A stretch of 34,732 bases of DNA, taken from Candidatus Sulfopaludibacter sp. SbA3. GTDB lineage: Bacteria; Acidobacteriota; Terriglobia; Bryobacterales; Bryobacteraceae. Positions 1 through 8,194 of the stretch are shown piece by piece. How positions within the stretch are numbered: the stretch's first letter is position 1; every line of letters starts with the position of its first letter. The DNA lies in the NCBI GenBank assembly GCA_945861625.1, contig CAMAVI010000035.1, positions 1 to 34,732 on the forward strand, in the 5' to 3' direction. The notes under the pieces were generated by a model. It worked only from the letters and a program-made list of their open reading frames with translations, ran no database searches and was not told where the DNA came from. A program made the position numbers and the translations under genes.

Positions 1-72
1 TGCCGCCTTGGGGATCTCTTGGGCGCTGAAAAACAGCGCCGCTTGCTTCGGTTTGCTCTTGCCCATCGCCAT
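1..72 (-). CDS. 5' end of a gene leaving the window, possibly a transposase
   Basis: An open frame starts with ATG at 72 (or ATG at 66) and runs off the left edge. It gives 24 residues beginning MAMGKSKPKQAALF and continuing to QEIPKAA. A short basic start followed by a Gln/Leu/Phe stretch resembles the N-terminus of some IS transposases, from memory only. No Shine-Dalgarno sequence is evident. The reading frame is clear, but the identity is a weak guess because only 24 residues are visible. It lies downstream of aroF on the same strand, separated by about 73 nt. Confidence 0.35.
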   Translation of the reverse strand, partial: MAMGKSKPKQAALFFSAQEIPKAA

Positions 73-145
73 ACTATCTATGACGTCTGAAACATTTCAC
101 CGGTCACATGCTTAGGAGATGTTTCTCGACTTTTACCACGGGCTG

Positions 146-1183
146 CTAAACAGCGACAGCTTCCTTCAAGCGCGCCTGCTTCCATAGTGCGAGATAAGGT
201 TTCAAATCCTCCATCATCGCCGCCCACTGCTGGGGATCCAGGGATTGCGCGCCGTCGCTAACCGCCTTTTCCGGGTTCGGGTGGACTTCGACGATCATGC
301 CGTCGGAGCCGATGGCCACCGCGGCCCGCGCCAGTGGCGGCACCAGGCTGCGCTTACCGGTGGCGTGACTGGGATCGAGGATCACCGGCAGGTGTGTCAG
401 TTCGTTCAGCACCGCAACGGCCGTGATGTCGCAGGTATTGCGCGTGGCGGTTTCAAAGGTGCGGATGCCGCGCTCGCACAACATGACGTCCGGATTACCG
501 TGCGCCACGATGTATTCGGCCGACATCAGCAGTTCCTTGATGGTGGAACTGAGGCCGCGCTTCAGCAGAATCGGACGGCCGCACTTGCCCAGCGTCTTGA
601 GCAGCGAGAAATTCTGCATGTTGCGCGCGCCGATTTGCAGGATGTCCGCGTACTCGGCCACCATCTCCACGTCACGGTCGCTCATGACTTCGGTGATGAT
701 CCCCAGGCCGGTGATACGCCGGGCCTTGTCCAGCAATTTCAGGCCTTCGAGTTCGAGACCCTGGAAGTCATACGGTGAAGTGCGGGGCTTGAAGGCGCCG
801 CCGCGCAGCAACTTCGCGCCGTGCTTGGCCACCAGTTCGGCCGTCTCAAGAATCTGTTTCTCGCTCTCCACGGAGCAGGGACCAGCCATGGTGACGAACT
901 CGTCGCCACCGATGACCGTGTCACGCACTTGAATGCGCGTTTTCTCCTGGCGGAACTCGCGGCTTACGAATTTGTAGGGAGCAGAGATGCGGACGGCCCG
1001 CTCCACCCCCGGCATGGCTTCGATCGACTCCAGACACGCCGTCACGTCGCCCATGCCTACCGCGCCGATCACGACGCGCTCCTCACCCGCGATCGAATGA
1101 ACCTTGTACCCGAATTCCTCAATGCGCTCGCGGACATGATTGATCTCCTCCCTGGTCGCGTGCAGTTTCATCGAAATAATCAT
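146..1183 (-). CDS. aroF: 3-deoxy-7-phosphoheptulonate (DAHP) synthase, type I-beta
   Basis: Condenses phosphoenolpyruvate and erythrose 4-phosphate, the first step of the shikimate pathway to Phe, Tyr and Trp; cytosolic. The 345-residue protein has an N-terminal ferredoxin-like domain (about 1-75), as in Thermotoga-type enzymes where it carries feedback control. A TIM barrel follows with the family motifs [46 protein letters not shown] and [17 protein letters not shown] chose ATG 1183 because GGGAG at 1194-1190 sits 6 nt upstream. A longer TTG start at 1204 would lie inside the terminator T-tract. The upstream leader region (1318 to 1195) has the layout of an aromatic amino-acid attenuator, so expression probably responds to Phe/Tyr/Trp-tRNA charging. 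Function is very secure. Confidence 0.97.
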   Translation of the reverse strand: MIISMKLHATREEINHVRERIEEFGYKVHSIAGEERVVIGAVGMGDVTACLESIEAMPGVERAVRISAPYKFVSREFRQEKTRIQVRDTVIGGDEFVTMAGPCSVESEKQILETAELVAKHGAKLLRGGAFKPRTSPYDFQGLELEGLKLLDKARRITGLGIITEVMSDRDVEMVAEYADILQIGARNMQNFSLLKTLGKCGRPILLKRGLSSTIKELLMSAEYIVAHGNPDVMLCERGIRTFETATRNTCDITAVAVLNELTHLPVILDPSHATGKRSLVPPLARAAVAIGSDGMIVEVHPNPEKAVSDGAQSLDPQQWAAMMEDLKPYLALWKQARLKEAVAV

Positions 1184-1194
1184 CCGGGTCTCCC

Positions 1195-1227
1195 AAAAAA
1201 TCAAAAACCCACTCTTTCGAGTGGGTT
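1195..1227 (-). terminator. Intrinsic terminator of the aroF attenuator (hairpin 3:4)
   Basis: On the minus strand, AACCCACTC (1227-1219), a GAAA tetraloop (1218-1215) and GAGTGGGTT (1214-1206) form a perfect 9-bp stem. T residues follow at 1207-1203 and 1200-1195. The hairpin lies just 12 nt before the aroF start codon, downstream of the aromatic leader peptide. Premature termination here would stop aroF transcription, so this is an attenuator terminator rather than the end of the upstream gene. Confidence 0.92.
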
Positions 1228-1305
1228 GCCCTTAAATCTGTCTGCTCAGCCCACTCGTCGCGATTCAGACGGTAAAGTACCAGTAGCTAAATCGAAACGA
1301 GTTGG
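1219..1305 (-). promoter_or_regulatory. Alternative pause (1:2) and antiterminator (2:3) helices of the aroF attenuator
   Basis: Region 1 (1305-1290, CCAACTCGTTTCGATT) lies inside the leader-peptide codons. It pairs with region 2 (1265-1250, AATCGCGACGAGTGGG) over 16 positions: 13 Watson-Crick pairs, one G-U and two mismatches. The aromatic codons and the stop lie in the loop. The end of region 2 (CGAGTGGG, 1257-1250) is exactly complementary to region 3 (CCCACTCG, 1225-1218), which is also the 5' arm of the terminator. A ribosome stalled on the Tyr-Trp-Tyr-Phe codons would mask region 1, free region 2 to pair with region 3, and allow read-through. Folding was done by eye. Confidence 0.85.
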
Positions 1306-1318
1306 CGGACAAACGCAT
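1265..1318 (-). CDS. Aromatic amino-acid leader peptide controlling aroF
   Basis: A 17-codon frame from ATG 1318 to TGA (1267-1265) reads MRLSANSFRFSYWYFTV. Six of the last ten residues are aromatic: Phe, Phe, Tyr, Trp, Tyr, Phe. The stop falls at the edge of the second arm of the pause hairpin, as in trp- and phe-type attenuators. The peptide is probably a by-product; its translation is the sensor. It starts 20 nt after the stop codon of the upstream ABC transporter gene. No Shine-Dalgarno sequence is visible, but an extended -10 promoter ends 8 nt upstream, so the mRNA may begin at or within a base or two of the ATG. It is shorter than usual gene-calling limits and easy to miss. Confidence 0.88.
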   Translation of the reverse strand: MRLSANSFRFSYWYFTV

Positions 1319-1326
1319 GAAGTCGA

Positions 1327-1355
1327 AGTATAGCATAACTATCCGCCCCTGAGAA
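1327..1355 (-). promoter_or_regulatory. Putative extended -10 promoter for the leader-aroF transcript
   Basis: On the minus strand, TGCTATACT carries a TGn extension and a TATACT -10 hexamer (1332-1327). A weaker TTCTCA hexamer (1355-1350) lies 17 nt upstream. The predicted start of transcription is near 1318-1320, at the leader-peptide ATG. The -35 region lies inside the last codons of the ABC transporter gene. The -10 match is good; the -35 is only 4 of 6. Confidence 0.6.
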
Positions 1356-3270
1356 TCCGTAAGGCGTCCCCCACGCCGGCTCCTTCGGGCTTCGACCGTC
1401 CGGCTTTTTCAGATTCGGGGATTGCGTCTCCTTCACCGGGGGCCAAAAACAGGTTCGTTTCCAGGCCGTGCTGGCGAGTATACAAATCCCAGTAGCGGCC
1501 TTCAAGAGCGTAAAGCGACTCATGTGTGCCGCGCTCGACGATGCGTCCGCCTTCGACGACAAGAATCTGATCCGCGCGCCGGATGGTGGACAGACGGTGC
1601 GCAATGACGAACGTCGTCCGCCCCTGCATCAGGTATTTAAGGCCTTCTTGAATGAGCGCCTCGGATTCGGAATCGAGACTGGAAGTGGCTTCATCCAGAA
1701 TGAGAATGCGTGGATCGGCCAGGATGGCGCGCGCGATCGAAACGCGCTGACGTTGCCCACCGGATAGTTTCACGCCGCGCTCGCCGACGACAGTGTCGTA
1801 TTTGTCTTCGAAGTTTTCAGCAAACTCATCCACGCGCGCGATGCGGCAGGCCTGCAGTACTTGGTCCTTGGTGGCGTTGGGCCGCGCAAAGGCAATGTTT
1901 TCCTGGATGCTGCCGTCAAACAGAAAAGTATCCTGCAAGACCACGCCCAGCTGCGTGCGGTAGTCATCCAGGCGAACGGCCGATAGATCCACGCCGTCCA
2001 CCGAAACCGTTCCCGCGTTCGGCACATGGAACGCGGCAATCAAACTAATAATGGTGGATTTACCGGAGCCCGACGACCCCACCAGCGCCGTCACCGTACC
2101 CGGTTCGGAGCGGAAACTGACGTCGAACAGCACCGGCTTGCCCTCTTCATAAGAGAAGCTGACTTTATCGAAGATGACTTCCCCGCGAATGGTGCCGAGA
2201 GGCACGGTGCGCTTAGGGTCCTGGTCTTCGGGGCGCTCCTTCAACACTTCGTGCGTGCGGTCCAGGCCGGCGAGCGCTTCCGTAATCTGAGTCCCGATTC
2301 CCACAATTCCAAATACGGGCGCCACCAGGAATGCTAAGAATGCCGTAAAGGTCACGAACTCGCCCAGCGTTAGCGTTCCGGCGAAGATCTGGCGCGAACC
2401 GACGTACATCACGATGGCGCCGACGATGCCCATCAGGACCGTGGCCGAGAGGCTCATAAACGACATGGCAGTGAGCGAAGCTTCCACGTTGGCCAATAGC
2501 CTATTGGCGCCCACCGCGAATACACCCGCCTCGCGTTCTTCGGCGTGATAGCCCTTGACCACGCGGACGCCGCCCAGCGATTCGGTCAGTCGCCCCGTTA
2601 CTTCGGCGTTAATCTTGCCGCGCTCGCGGAAGATCGGCCGGATTTTACGGAACGCTTTGGAGAGCGCGAACGCGAACACAGCAACAAACAGCGCGGTCAA
2701 TCCAGTCATCACCGGACTGATCTTCAGCAGAATCACTAGCGCCACTACCGCCGTCATCAATCCACCGACGAATTCCACCAGGCCGGTGCCGATCAGATTG
2801 CGCACGCCTTCCACGTCGGTCATGATGCGCGAAACCAGTACGCCGCTCTTGTTGGCGTCGTAGTACGACACGGGCAGCCGGCCCACGTGGCGCTGGACTT
2901 TCTGCCGCAATTCCGCGATCAAGCGTTGTCCGGCTTTGGAAAGGAGCTGCGTGAGCGTGAACGACGTCACGCCCTGCACCAGCGTGGCGGCGACGACGGC
3001 CAGGACCAATGGCGCCAGCAACTCGATCTGCTTCTTGCCCAGCACGTCATCTATAAGGAAGCGCGTCGAGTAGGGCAGGATCAGGCCGCTCAAGCGATTG
3101 ACGATCATCAGCCCCAGGCCCAACAAGAGCAGGCCGCGGCGCGGCAGGATCATCTCGCGCAGGTCCGGCCAAACTTCGCGGATGCGCTCGGCCTGGGTTC
3201 GTTTGGGCGTGACGCCCTTATCCCGGGAATGCTTTCCTGAAGGGGTTCGTTCGAAGGAGTGTGGACCCAC
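1339..3270 (-). CDS. ABC exporter, fused permease and ATPase (MsbA-like)
   Basis: A half-transporter of about 643 residues, expected to work as a homodimer in the inner membrane. An amphipathic elbow helix (QAERIREVWPDLREM) precedes six transmembrane helices (about 45-330). The nucleotide-binding domain has Walker A VGSSGSGKST (near 395), signature LSGGQRQR (near 500), Walker B ILILDEATSSLD and H-loop IAHRLST. Substrate cannot be told; lipid or drug export is typical of the family. The frame is open further upstream, but that part is antisense to the divergent DUF72 gene. GTG 3270 is the first start outside that gene and keeps the elbow helix. ATG 3153 is an alternative that would remove it. 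The end of this gene contains the predicted aroF promoter. Confidence 0.88.
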   Translation of the reverse strand: MGPHSFERTPSGKHSRDKGVTPKRTQAERIREVWPDLREMILPRRGLLLLGLGLMIVNRLSGLILPYSTRFLIDDVLGKKQIELLAPLVLAVVAATLVQGVTSFTLTQLLSKAGQRLIAELRQKVQRHVGRLPVSYYDANKSGVLVSRIMTDVEGVRNLIGTGLVEFVGGLMTAVVALVILLKISPVMTGLTALFVAVFAFALSKAFRKIRPIFRERGKINAEVTGRLTESLGGVRVVKGYHAEEREAGVFAVGANRLLANVEASLTAMSFMSLSATVLMGIVGAIVMYVGSRQIFAGTLTLGEFVTFTAFLAFLVAPVFGIVGIGTQITEALAGLDRTHEVLKERPEDQDPKRTVPLGTIRGEVIFDKVSFSYEEGKPVLFDVSFRSEPGTVTALVGSSGSGKSTIISLIAAFHVPNAGTVSVDGVDLSAVRLDDYRTQLGVVLQDTFLFDGSIQENIAFARPNATKDQVLQACRIARVDEFAENFEDKYDTVVGERGVKLSGGQRQRVSIARAILADPRILILDEATSSLDSESEALIQEGLKYLMQGRTTFVIAHRLSTIRRADQILVVEGGRIVERGTHESLYALEGRYWDLYTRQHGLETNLFLAPGEGDAIPESEKAGRSKPEGAGVGDALRILRGG

Positions 3271-3277
3271 TAGCTTT

Positions 3278-3308
3278 AGTTTAGCGGTACGGCAGTGTAG
3301 CCTGACAA
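3278..3308 (-). promoter_or_regulatory. Possible promoter of the ABC exporter gene
   Basis: On the minus strand, TTGTCA (3308-3303) and TAAACT (3283-3278) are separated by 19 nt, which is long. The -10-like hexamer ends 7 nt before the GTG at 3270, a spacing that would give a leaderless message. It overlaps the start of the divergent DUF72 gene at 3310. Confidence 0.3.
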
Positions 3309-3309
3309 C

Positions 3310-4014
3310 ATGGCCGGTCTTTATTGCGGGACATCTGGTTTCGCCTACGCGTCGTGGAAGCCGGACTTCTACCCGCCAAAGCTGCCCGCCAAGGATTTCC
3401 TCAAGCACTACGCCACCCGGCTGAATGCCGTGGAAATCAACTACACATTCCGTCTGTTGCCCAAGGCCGCGACCCTCGAAAACTGGGTGAACGCCACGCC
3501 CGAGGGCTTTCTGTTCGCCTGCAAAGCCCACATGCGTATCACACACATCAACAGGCTGAAGGAATCTGAGTTCACGGAACTGTTCTTTAAAGCGCTGGAA
3601 CCTCTGCGAGCCACGCGCAGGCTGGGTCCCATTTTATTTCAGTTGCCGCCGAACCTTAAAGTGGATCTCGACTTGCTGACGGCGTTCCTCGGCAAGCTTC
3701 CAACCGATATCCGGACCACCTTCGAGTTCCGCAATCCGACCTGGCTGGTGGACGAAGTTTACCGGCTGCTGGAGCGGCATCGCGCCGCGCTGTGTCTGGC
3801 TGAATCCGATAGACTGGAAGTGCCGCGCGTGATTACGTCGGACTTTGTTTATGCGCGGCTTCGTAAGCAGGAGTATTCGCCCGCAAGCCGCCGCGAAATC
3901 GCGGAAGGGGCGCGCGAGCAGATCGCAGCCGGCCGGGATGTTTTCGTGTTCTTCAAACATGAGGACACGCCGGAAGGTGCGCTGTACGCCGAAGAACTCG
4001 GGAGGCTCACATGA
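3310..4014 (+). CDS. DUF72 (YecE-like) family protein
   Basis: A 234-residue protein with the family hallmarks: N-terminal YCGTSGFAYASWKPDFYP, then NAVEINYTFRLLP, LGPILFQLPPNL, TFEFRNPTW and a late FVFFKHED near the end. DUF72 proteins form a TIM-barrel-like fold; their biochemical role is unknown, so I assign none. Length is normal. ATG 3310 lacks a clear Shine-Dalgarno sequence; a weak TAGCCT ends just before it. The stop overlaps the next ATG as ATGA (4011-4014), so the following HAD gene is probably translationally coupled. Confidence 0.88.
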   Translation: MAGLYCGTSGFAYASWKPDFYPPKLPAKDFLKHYATRLNAVEINYTFRLLPKAATLENWVNATPEGFLFACKAHMRITHINRLKESEFTELFFKALEPLRATRRLGPILFQLPPNLKVDLDLLTAFLGKLPTDIRTTFEFRNPTWLVDEVYRLLERHRAALCLAESDRLEVPRVITSDFVYARLRKQEYSPASRREIAEGAREQIAAGRDVFVFFKHEDTPEGALYAEELGRLT

Positions 4015-4838
4015 ATTGCAACCGCCAGAATTTGAATCGAAGAGATTTTGGGCAGATTTTCGGTGCTAGTATGGCGGGCGCGATGCTATTGCCACAAGAT
4101 GCGCGCGGCCAGGCCGGGAAGGCTTCCGGGATTTCCGGCGTCAAAGCCATCGTGTTCGATACCTTTGGGACCGTGGTGGATTGGCGTGGCTCCATCGTTG
4201 CCGAGGGCGAAGCCTGGGGCAAGAGCAAGGGCCTGAAGATTGACTGGGCCCATTTCGCCGACCGCTGGCGCGAAGGTTACGCGCCGTCCATGAACAAGGT
4301 CCGTAAGGGGGAACTGCCCTGGACCAAGCTGGATACGCTGCATCGCATGGTCCTGGAGCAGATCCTGAAGGAGTTCAATATCAACGGCCTGACGGAAGCT
4401 GAGAAAGAACATTGGAATCTCGTGTGGCACCGGCTGAAGCCGTGGCCGGATTCAGTTCCCGGGTTGGCCCGGCTGAAAAAGAAATACACCATTGCTCCGC
4501 TCTCCAACGGCAACGTGTCTCTGCTCACCGATATGGGCAAGAACGCAGGCCTTCCGTGGGATCTGATTCTTTCGGCCGAACTGGCGCATCACTATAAGCC
4601 CGATCCCGAATCGTATCTGACCGCCGCCGAATTGCTCAGCATCAAGCCGAACGAACTGATGCTTGGCGCGGCGCACTCCGGTGATCTCAACGCGGCGCGG
4701 AAGGCCGGCCTGCGCACGGGATTTATCTATCGGCCGAACGAGCATGGCGTGGGTGGCCGCGCCGACAACGCCAAACAAGGTGAGTTCGACGTGGTGGCCG
4801 CCAGCATGATCGACATGGCCGGCCAGATGGGCGCCTAA
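4011..4838 (+). CDS. Exported type II haloacid dehalogenase-like HAD hydrolase
   Basis: A 275-residue HAD-superfamily protein. The start reads as a Tat signal: NRRDFGQIFGASMAGAMLL, with the cleavage region near 30-38. HAD motifs follow: FDTFGTVVDW with the nucleophile Asp, PLSNGN (Ser-Asn), the Lys motif HYKPDPESY, and AAHSGDLNAARKAGLRTGF with the acidic Asp. The pattern matches L-2-haloacid dehalogenases, which remove halide from 2-haloalkanoates through an aspartyl ester. Most of these are cytosolic, so the twin-Arg leader is unusual. The gene overlaps the DUF72 stop by 4 nt and ends 7 nt before the RND gene. The true substrate may not be halogenated. Confidence 0.85.
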   Translation: MNCNRQNLNRRDFGQIFGASMAGAMLLPQDARGQAGKASGISGVKAIVFDTFGTVVDWRGSIVAEGEAWGKSKGLKIDWAHFADRWREGYAPSMNKVRKGELPWTKLDTLHRMVLEQILKEFNINGLTEAEKEHWNLVWHRLKPWPDSVPGLARLKKKYTIAPLSNGNVSLLTDMGKNAGLPWDLILSAELAHHYKPDPESYLTAAELLSIKPNELMLGAAHSGDLNAARKAGLRTGFIYRPNEHGVGGRADNAKQGEFDVVAASMIDMAGQMGA

Positions 4839-4845
4839 TAGAATT

Positions 4846-7800
4846 ATGTGGATTGTCCGCCTCGCTCTCAGCCGTCCTTACACCTTTGTGGTGATGGCGA
4901 TTCTGATCGTCATTCTGGGCGGCGTCGCCATCGTCACCATGCCGGTGGATATTTTTCCGTTTATCGACATTCCCGTGGTCAGCGTGGTGTGGACCTACCA
5001 GGGGCTGACGCCCGAGGAAATGGAAAAGCGCGTCATCACCAACTTTGAGCGCGGCCTCACCAGCAGCGTCAATGACATTGAGCATATTGAATCGCAATCC
5101 TATAACGGCATCGGCGTGGTGCGCATCTACTTCCATCCCAATGTGCAAGTGGATATGGCCGTGGCGCAGGTCACCGCCCTCATGCAGGGCCAGATCCGGG
5201 CGATGCCGCCGGGCATCTTTCCGGGCATCGTGATGAAATACGATGCCGGCAGCGTGCCCATCCTGCAATTGGGGTTGGCCAGCAAGACGCTGCCCGAGCA
5301 ACAGCTCTTCGACTACGGCAACAATTTTCTGCGCACCCAGTTGGGTACGGTGCAGGGCGCGGGCGTCTCTTTTCCCTTTGGCGGAAAAAACCGGATCGTC
5401 ATGGTGGACTTGAACCTGGACGAACTGTACGCCAAACAGCTCGCTCCCATTGATGTTTCGAACGCGCTCAACTTGCAGAATCTGATTCTGCCGGCGGGCA
5501 CGGCAAAACTGGCGGGGCTGGAATACCCGATCCGCGTCAACAGCAGTCCTCTGGCGATTGCAGACTTTAACAACCTGCCCATCAAGACCGTGAACGGCGC
5601 CACGGTTTATATGAGGGACGTGGCGCAGGTGCACGACGGCTTCAGAGTCCAGGAAAATATCGTCCGCACCAATGGTTCGCGCGGCGTCTTGATGACCGTC
5701 ACGCGGACCGGAAAAGCGTCGACCCTATCCGTTGTGAATGCGGTACAGGCCGCGCTGCCGAAGATCCTGGCGCTGGTCCCTCCGGAACTGAGCGTCAAGC
5801 CGCTGGCGGATCAGACCATGTTCGTGCGCGCTTCTATTGGCGGTGTACAGCGTGAAGCGGCAATTGCCGCTGGACTGACGGCCTTCATGATCCTGTTGTT
5901 CCTGGGTAGCTGGCGGAGCACCCTGATCGTGTGCATCTCGATTCCGTTGTCGATCCTGGCATCCTTGTGCGTGCTTGCGCTGATTGGCGAAACCATCAAT
6001 GTGATGACGTTGGGGGGGCTGGCATTGGCGGTGGGCATTCTGGTGGATGACGCTACCGTAGCCGTCGAAAACATCCACCGGAACATTGCGATGGGCAAGA
6101 CGCTGGTGCGTGCCGTGATCGACGGCGCCGCGCAGATTGCCGTGCCGACCTTCGTATCCACGCTTGCGATCTGCATTGTGTTTGTGCCGGTCCTGCTGCT
6201 GACGGCAACGGCCAAATTCTTGTTCACGCCGCTGGCCATGGCGGTAGTGTTCGCCATGTTGGCGTCCTATCTGCTGTCACGAACCCTGGTCCCGGCAATG
6301 GCTTACAAGATGCTCCGGTCCGAGGTGGCGATCCACCAGCAGGGTGAGGAAGGGGAGGCGGCCAAGGCCAAGGGATTCTTCTGGAAGATCCACCACCTCT
6401 TTAATATCCTGTTTGAAAAACTCCGTTACCGTTATGTCGGTCTGCTGGATTGGTCGCTGCGGCACCGGGCGTGGGTGCTGGCCTCGTTCACGATTTTCAC
6501 GGTCGCCTCGCTTGGCTTGGTGCAACTCGTCGGCAGAGATTTCTTCCCCGCCGTGGATTCCGGCCAGTTGAAGCTGCATGCCCGGGGGCCCGCGGGAACG
6601 CGCATTGAACAGACCGAAATGCGCTTCGCCGCTCTCGACCAGACCGTCCGCGACCTGATTCCCGCGGACGAGTTGGATTCCATTATCGACAACATTGGCG
6701 TGCCCAATGCCTTCCAGAGCATCGCGCAAGGCGACATCCCCACTATTTCCAGCGCGGACGGAGACATGCTGATTTCGCTGAAAAGAGAAAAGCACGGTCC
6801 GACGGCTGATTACGAAGTGCGGCTGCGCAAACGGCTGCGGGAGAAGTATCCGGATATGGTTTTCTTCTTCCAGCCGGCAGACATTACTAGTCAGATCCTG
6901 AATTTTGGCCTGCCGGTGCCCATCGACCTGCAAGTGGTGGGCCGCGACGCGGCCGCCGGTTACAAGATTGCCCAGGCGTTGGCGGACAAGGTAGCGGGCA
7001 TTCCCGGCGCGGCCGACGTCCACATCCACCAGGTAGTGGATCAAAGGGATATCCGGCTGGATGTGGATCGCGTGAGGGCGTCGCAGATGGGCCTGACACA
7101 AAGGGACGTCACCAGCAGCTTGCTCATCTCATTGAGCGGCAGCAGCCAGGTGTCGCCGAATTGGTGGGTGAATTGGAACAGCGGCGTGAACTACCAGGTT
7201 GGCATTCAGACGCCGCAGTACCGGGTGGATTCGCTGGACGCGCTGCTGCGCACGCCTATATCGGTAGCGACCAACGTTGTAAGTTCGACGGCTCCAGGTT
7301 CGCTTTCTCCTTCCGGGGCATTGCGCAGCGATTCCGTCGGAGGCGCTCCCACAGGTTCCTCGCAGGCGTATGGCAATCCGGGAGCGATGCCGGGAAGCAC
7401 CCAACTGCTTTCGAATCTGGTGAGCGTGAAGCGCTCTTTCTCGCCGGTCATCGTGAATCACTATAACGTTTCGCCGGTTTTCGATGTGTATGCGAATGTG
7501 TCCCGGCGGGATTTGGGTAGCGTGAGCACGGAAGTGGAGAAGATCATGCATGAACAGGCGAAACATTTGCCGCGCGGCACTACGCTGGAACTGCGTGGAC
7601 AAGCGGCGACCATGAAGGAGTCGTTCTTTCGCTTGAGCCTGGGCATGGCCTTCGCCGTGGTCCTGGTCTACCTATTGATGACAGTAAATTTTCAGTCCTG
7701 GCTGGATCCCTTTATTATCCTGATGGCCTTGCCCGGCGCGGCGGCCGGGATCTTGTGGATCCTTTTCGTGACTGGTACCACGCTCAGCGTTCCCTCCTTG

Positions 7801-8187
7801 ATGGGCGCGATCATGTGCATCGGCGTGGCTACCGCCAATAGCATTCTGATCGTCACGTTCGCCAACGACGAAAGGGCCGTGGTTTCGAGCGCCCGCGAAG
7901 CGATGCTGGCCGCCGGCTATGCGCGCATCCGGCCCGTGTTGATGACCGCGACGGCGATGGTGCTGGGCATGCTTCCCATGGCTTTGGGCATGGGCGAGGG
8001 CGGGGAACAGAATGCTCCTCTTGGCCGCGCCGTGATCGGGGGACTGACGTTTGCCACGGCGACAACGCTGTTCATTGTGCCGATTATCTATACTTATTTA
8101 AGGACCAAGCCTCCGGTGGATCATGAGCGGCAATTGGAAGCCGAGGAATTGACGGACGCCTCCAAGTGGAATCCTTTAAATAGTTAA
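4846..8187 (+). CDS. RND efflux transporter, inner-membrane pump subunit
   Basis: A 1113-residue AcrB/HAE-type pump that would use the proton gradient to export drugs or other amphiphiles. The first helix (about 10-30) ends in MPVDIFPFIDIPVVSVVW. The proton-relay pair Asp401-Asp402 is in GILVDDATVAVEN. A second helix block follows near 910-1085. The position matching AcrB Lys940 appears to be Ala (GVATANSIL), a variation seen outside the AcrB core group. A Ser/Gly/Pro-rich stretch (about 812-852) is inserted in a periplasmic domain after LLRTPI. The adaptor gene follows after 7 nt. No TolC-like outer-membrane gene is in the window, so the pump would share one encoded elsewhere. Confidence 0.95.
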   Translation: MWIVRLALSRPYTFVVMAILIVILGGVAIVTMPVDIFPFIDIPVVSVVWTYQGLTPEEMEKRVITNFERGLTSSVNDIEHIESQSYNGIGVVRIYFHPNVQVDMAVAQVTALMQGQIRAMPPGIFPGIVMKYDAGSVPILQLGLASKTLPEQQLFDYGNNFLRTQLGTVQGAGVSFPFGGKNRIVMVDLNLDELYAKQLAPIDVSNALNLQNLILPAGTAKLAGLEYPIRVNSSPLAIADFNNLPIKTVNGATVYMRDVAQVHDGFRVQENIVRTNGSRGVLMTVTRTGKASTLSVVNAVQAALPKILALVPPELSVKPLADQTMFVRASIGGVQREAAIAAGLTAFMILLFLGSWRSTLIVCISIPLSILASLCVLALIGETINVMTLGGLALAVGILVDDATVAVENIHRNIAMGKTLVRAVIDGAAQIAVPTFVSTLAICIVFVPVLLLTATAKFLFTPLAMAVVFAMLASYLLSRTLVPAMAYKMLRSEVAIHQQGEEGEAAKAKGFFWKIHHLFNILFEKLRYRYVGLLDWSLRHRAWVLASFTIFTVASLGLVQLVGRDFFPAVDSGQLKLHARGPAGTRIEQTEMRFAALDQTVRDLIPADELDSIIDNIGVPNAFQSIAQGDIPTISSADGDMLISLKREKHGPTADYEVRLRKRLREKYPDMVFFFQPADITSQILNFGLPVPIDLQVVGRDAAAGYKIAQALADKVAGIPGAADVHIHQVVDQRDIRLDVDRVRASQMGLTQRDVTSSLLISLSGSSQVSPNWWVNWNSGVNYQVGIQTPQYRVDSLDALLRTPISVATNVVSSTAPGSLSPSGALRSDSVGGAPTGSSQAYGNPGAMPGSTQLLSNLVSVKRSFSPVIVNHYNVSPVFDVYANVSRRDLGSVSTEVEKIMHEQAKHLPRGTTLELRGQAATMKESFFRLSLGMAFAVVLVYLLMTVNFQSWLDPFIILMALPGAAAGILWILFVTGTTLSVPSLMGAIMCIGVATANSILIVTFANDERAVVSSAREAMLAAGYARIRPVLMTATAMVLGMLPMALGMGEGGEQNAPLGRAVIGGLTFATATTLFIVPIIYTYLRTKPPVDHERQLEAEELTDASKWNPLNS

Positions 8188-8194
8188 GCATCTG

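Noticed and set aside
89..125. 7-bp inverted repeat GAAACAT/ATGTTTC after aroF
   Set aside because: The 23-nt gap and lack of a T-run make a terminator unlikely, and I could not tie it to an IS end.
1184..1204. Longer aroF start (TTG at 1204)
   Set aside because: It lies within the terminator T-tract and lacks a Shine-Dalgarno sequence; ATG 1183 has GGGAG at the right distance.
3271..3546. N-terminal extension of the ABC exporter frame
   Set aside because: It is antisense to the DUF72 gene and has no resemblance to ABC exporter N-termini.
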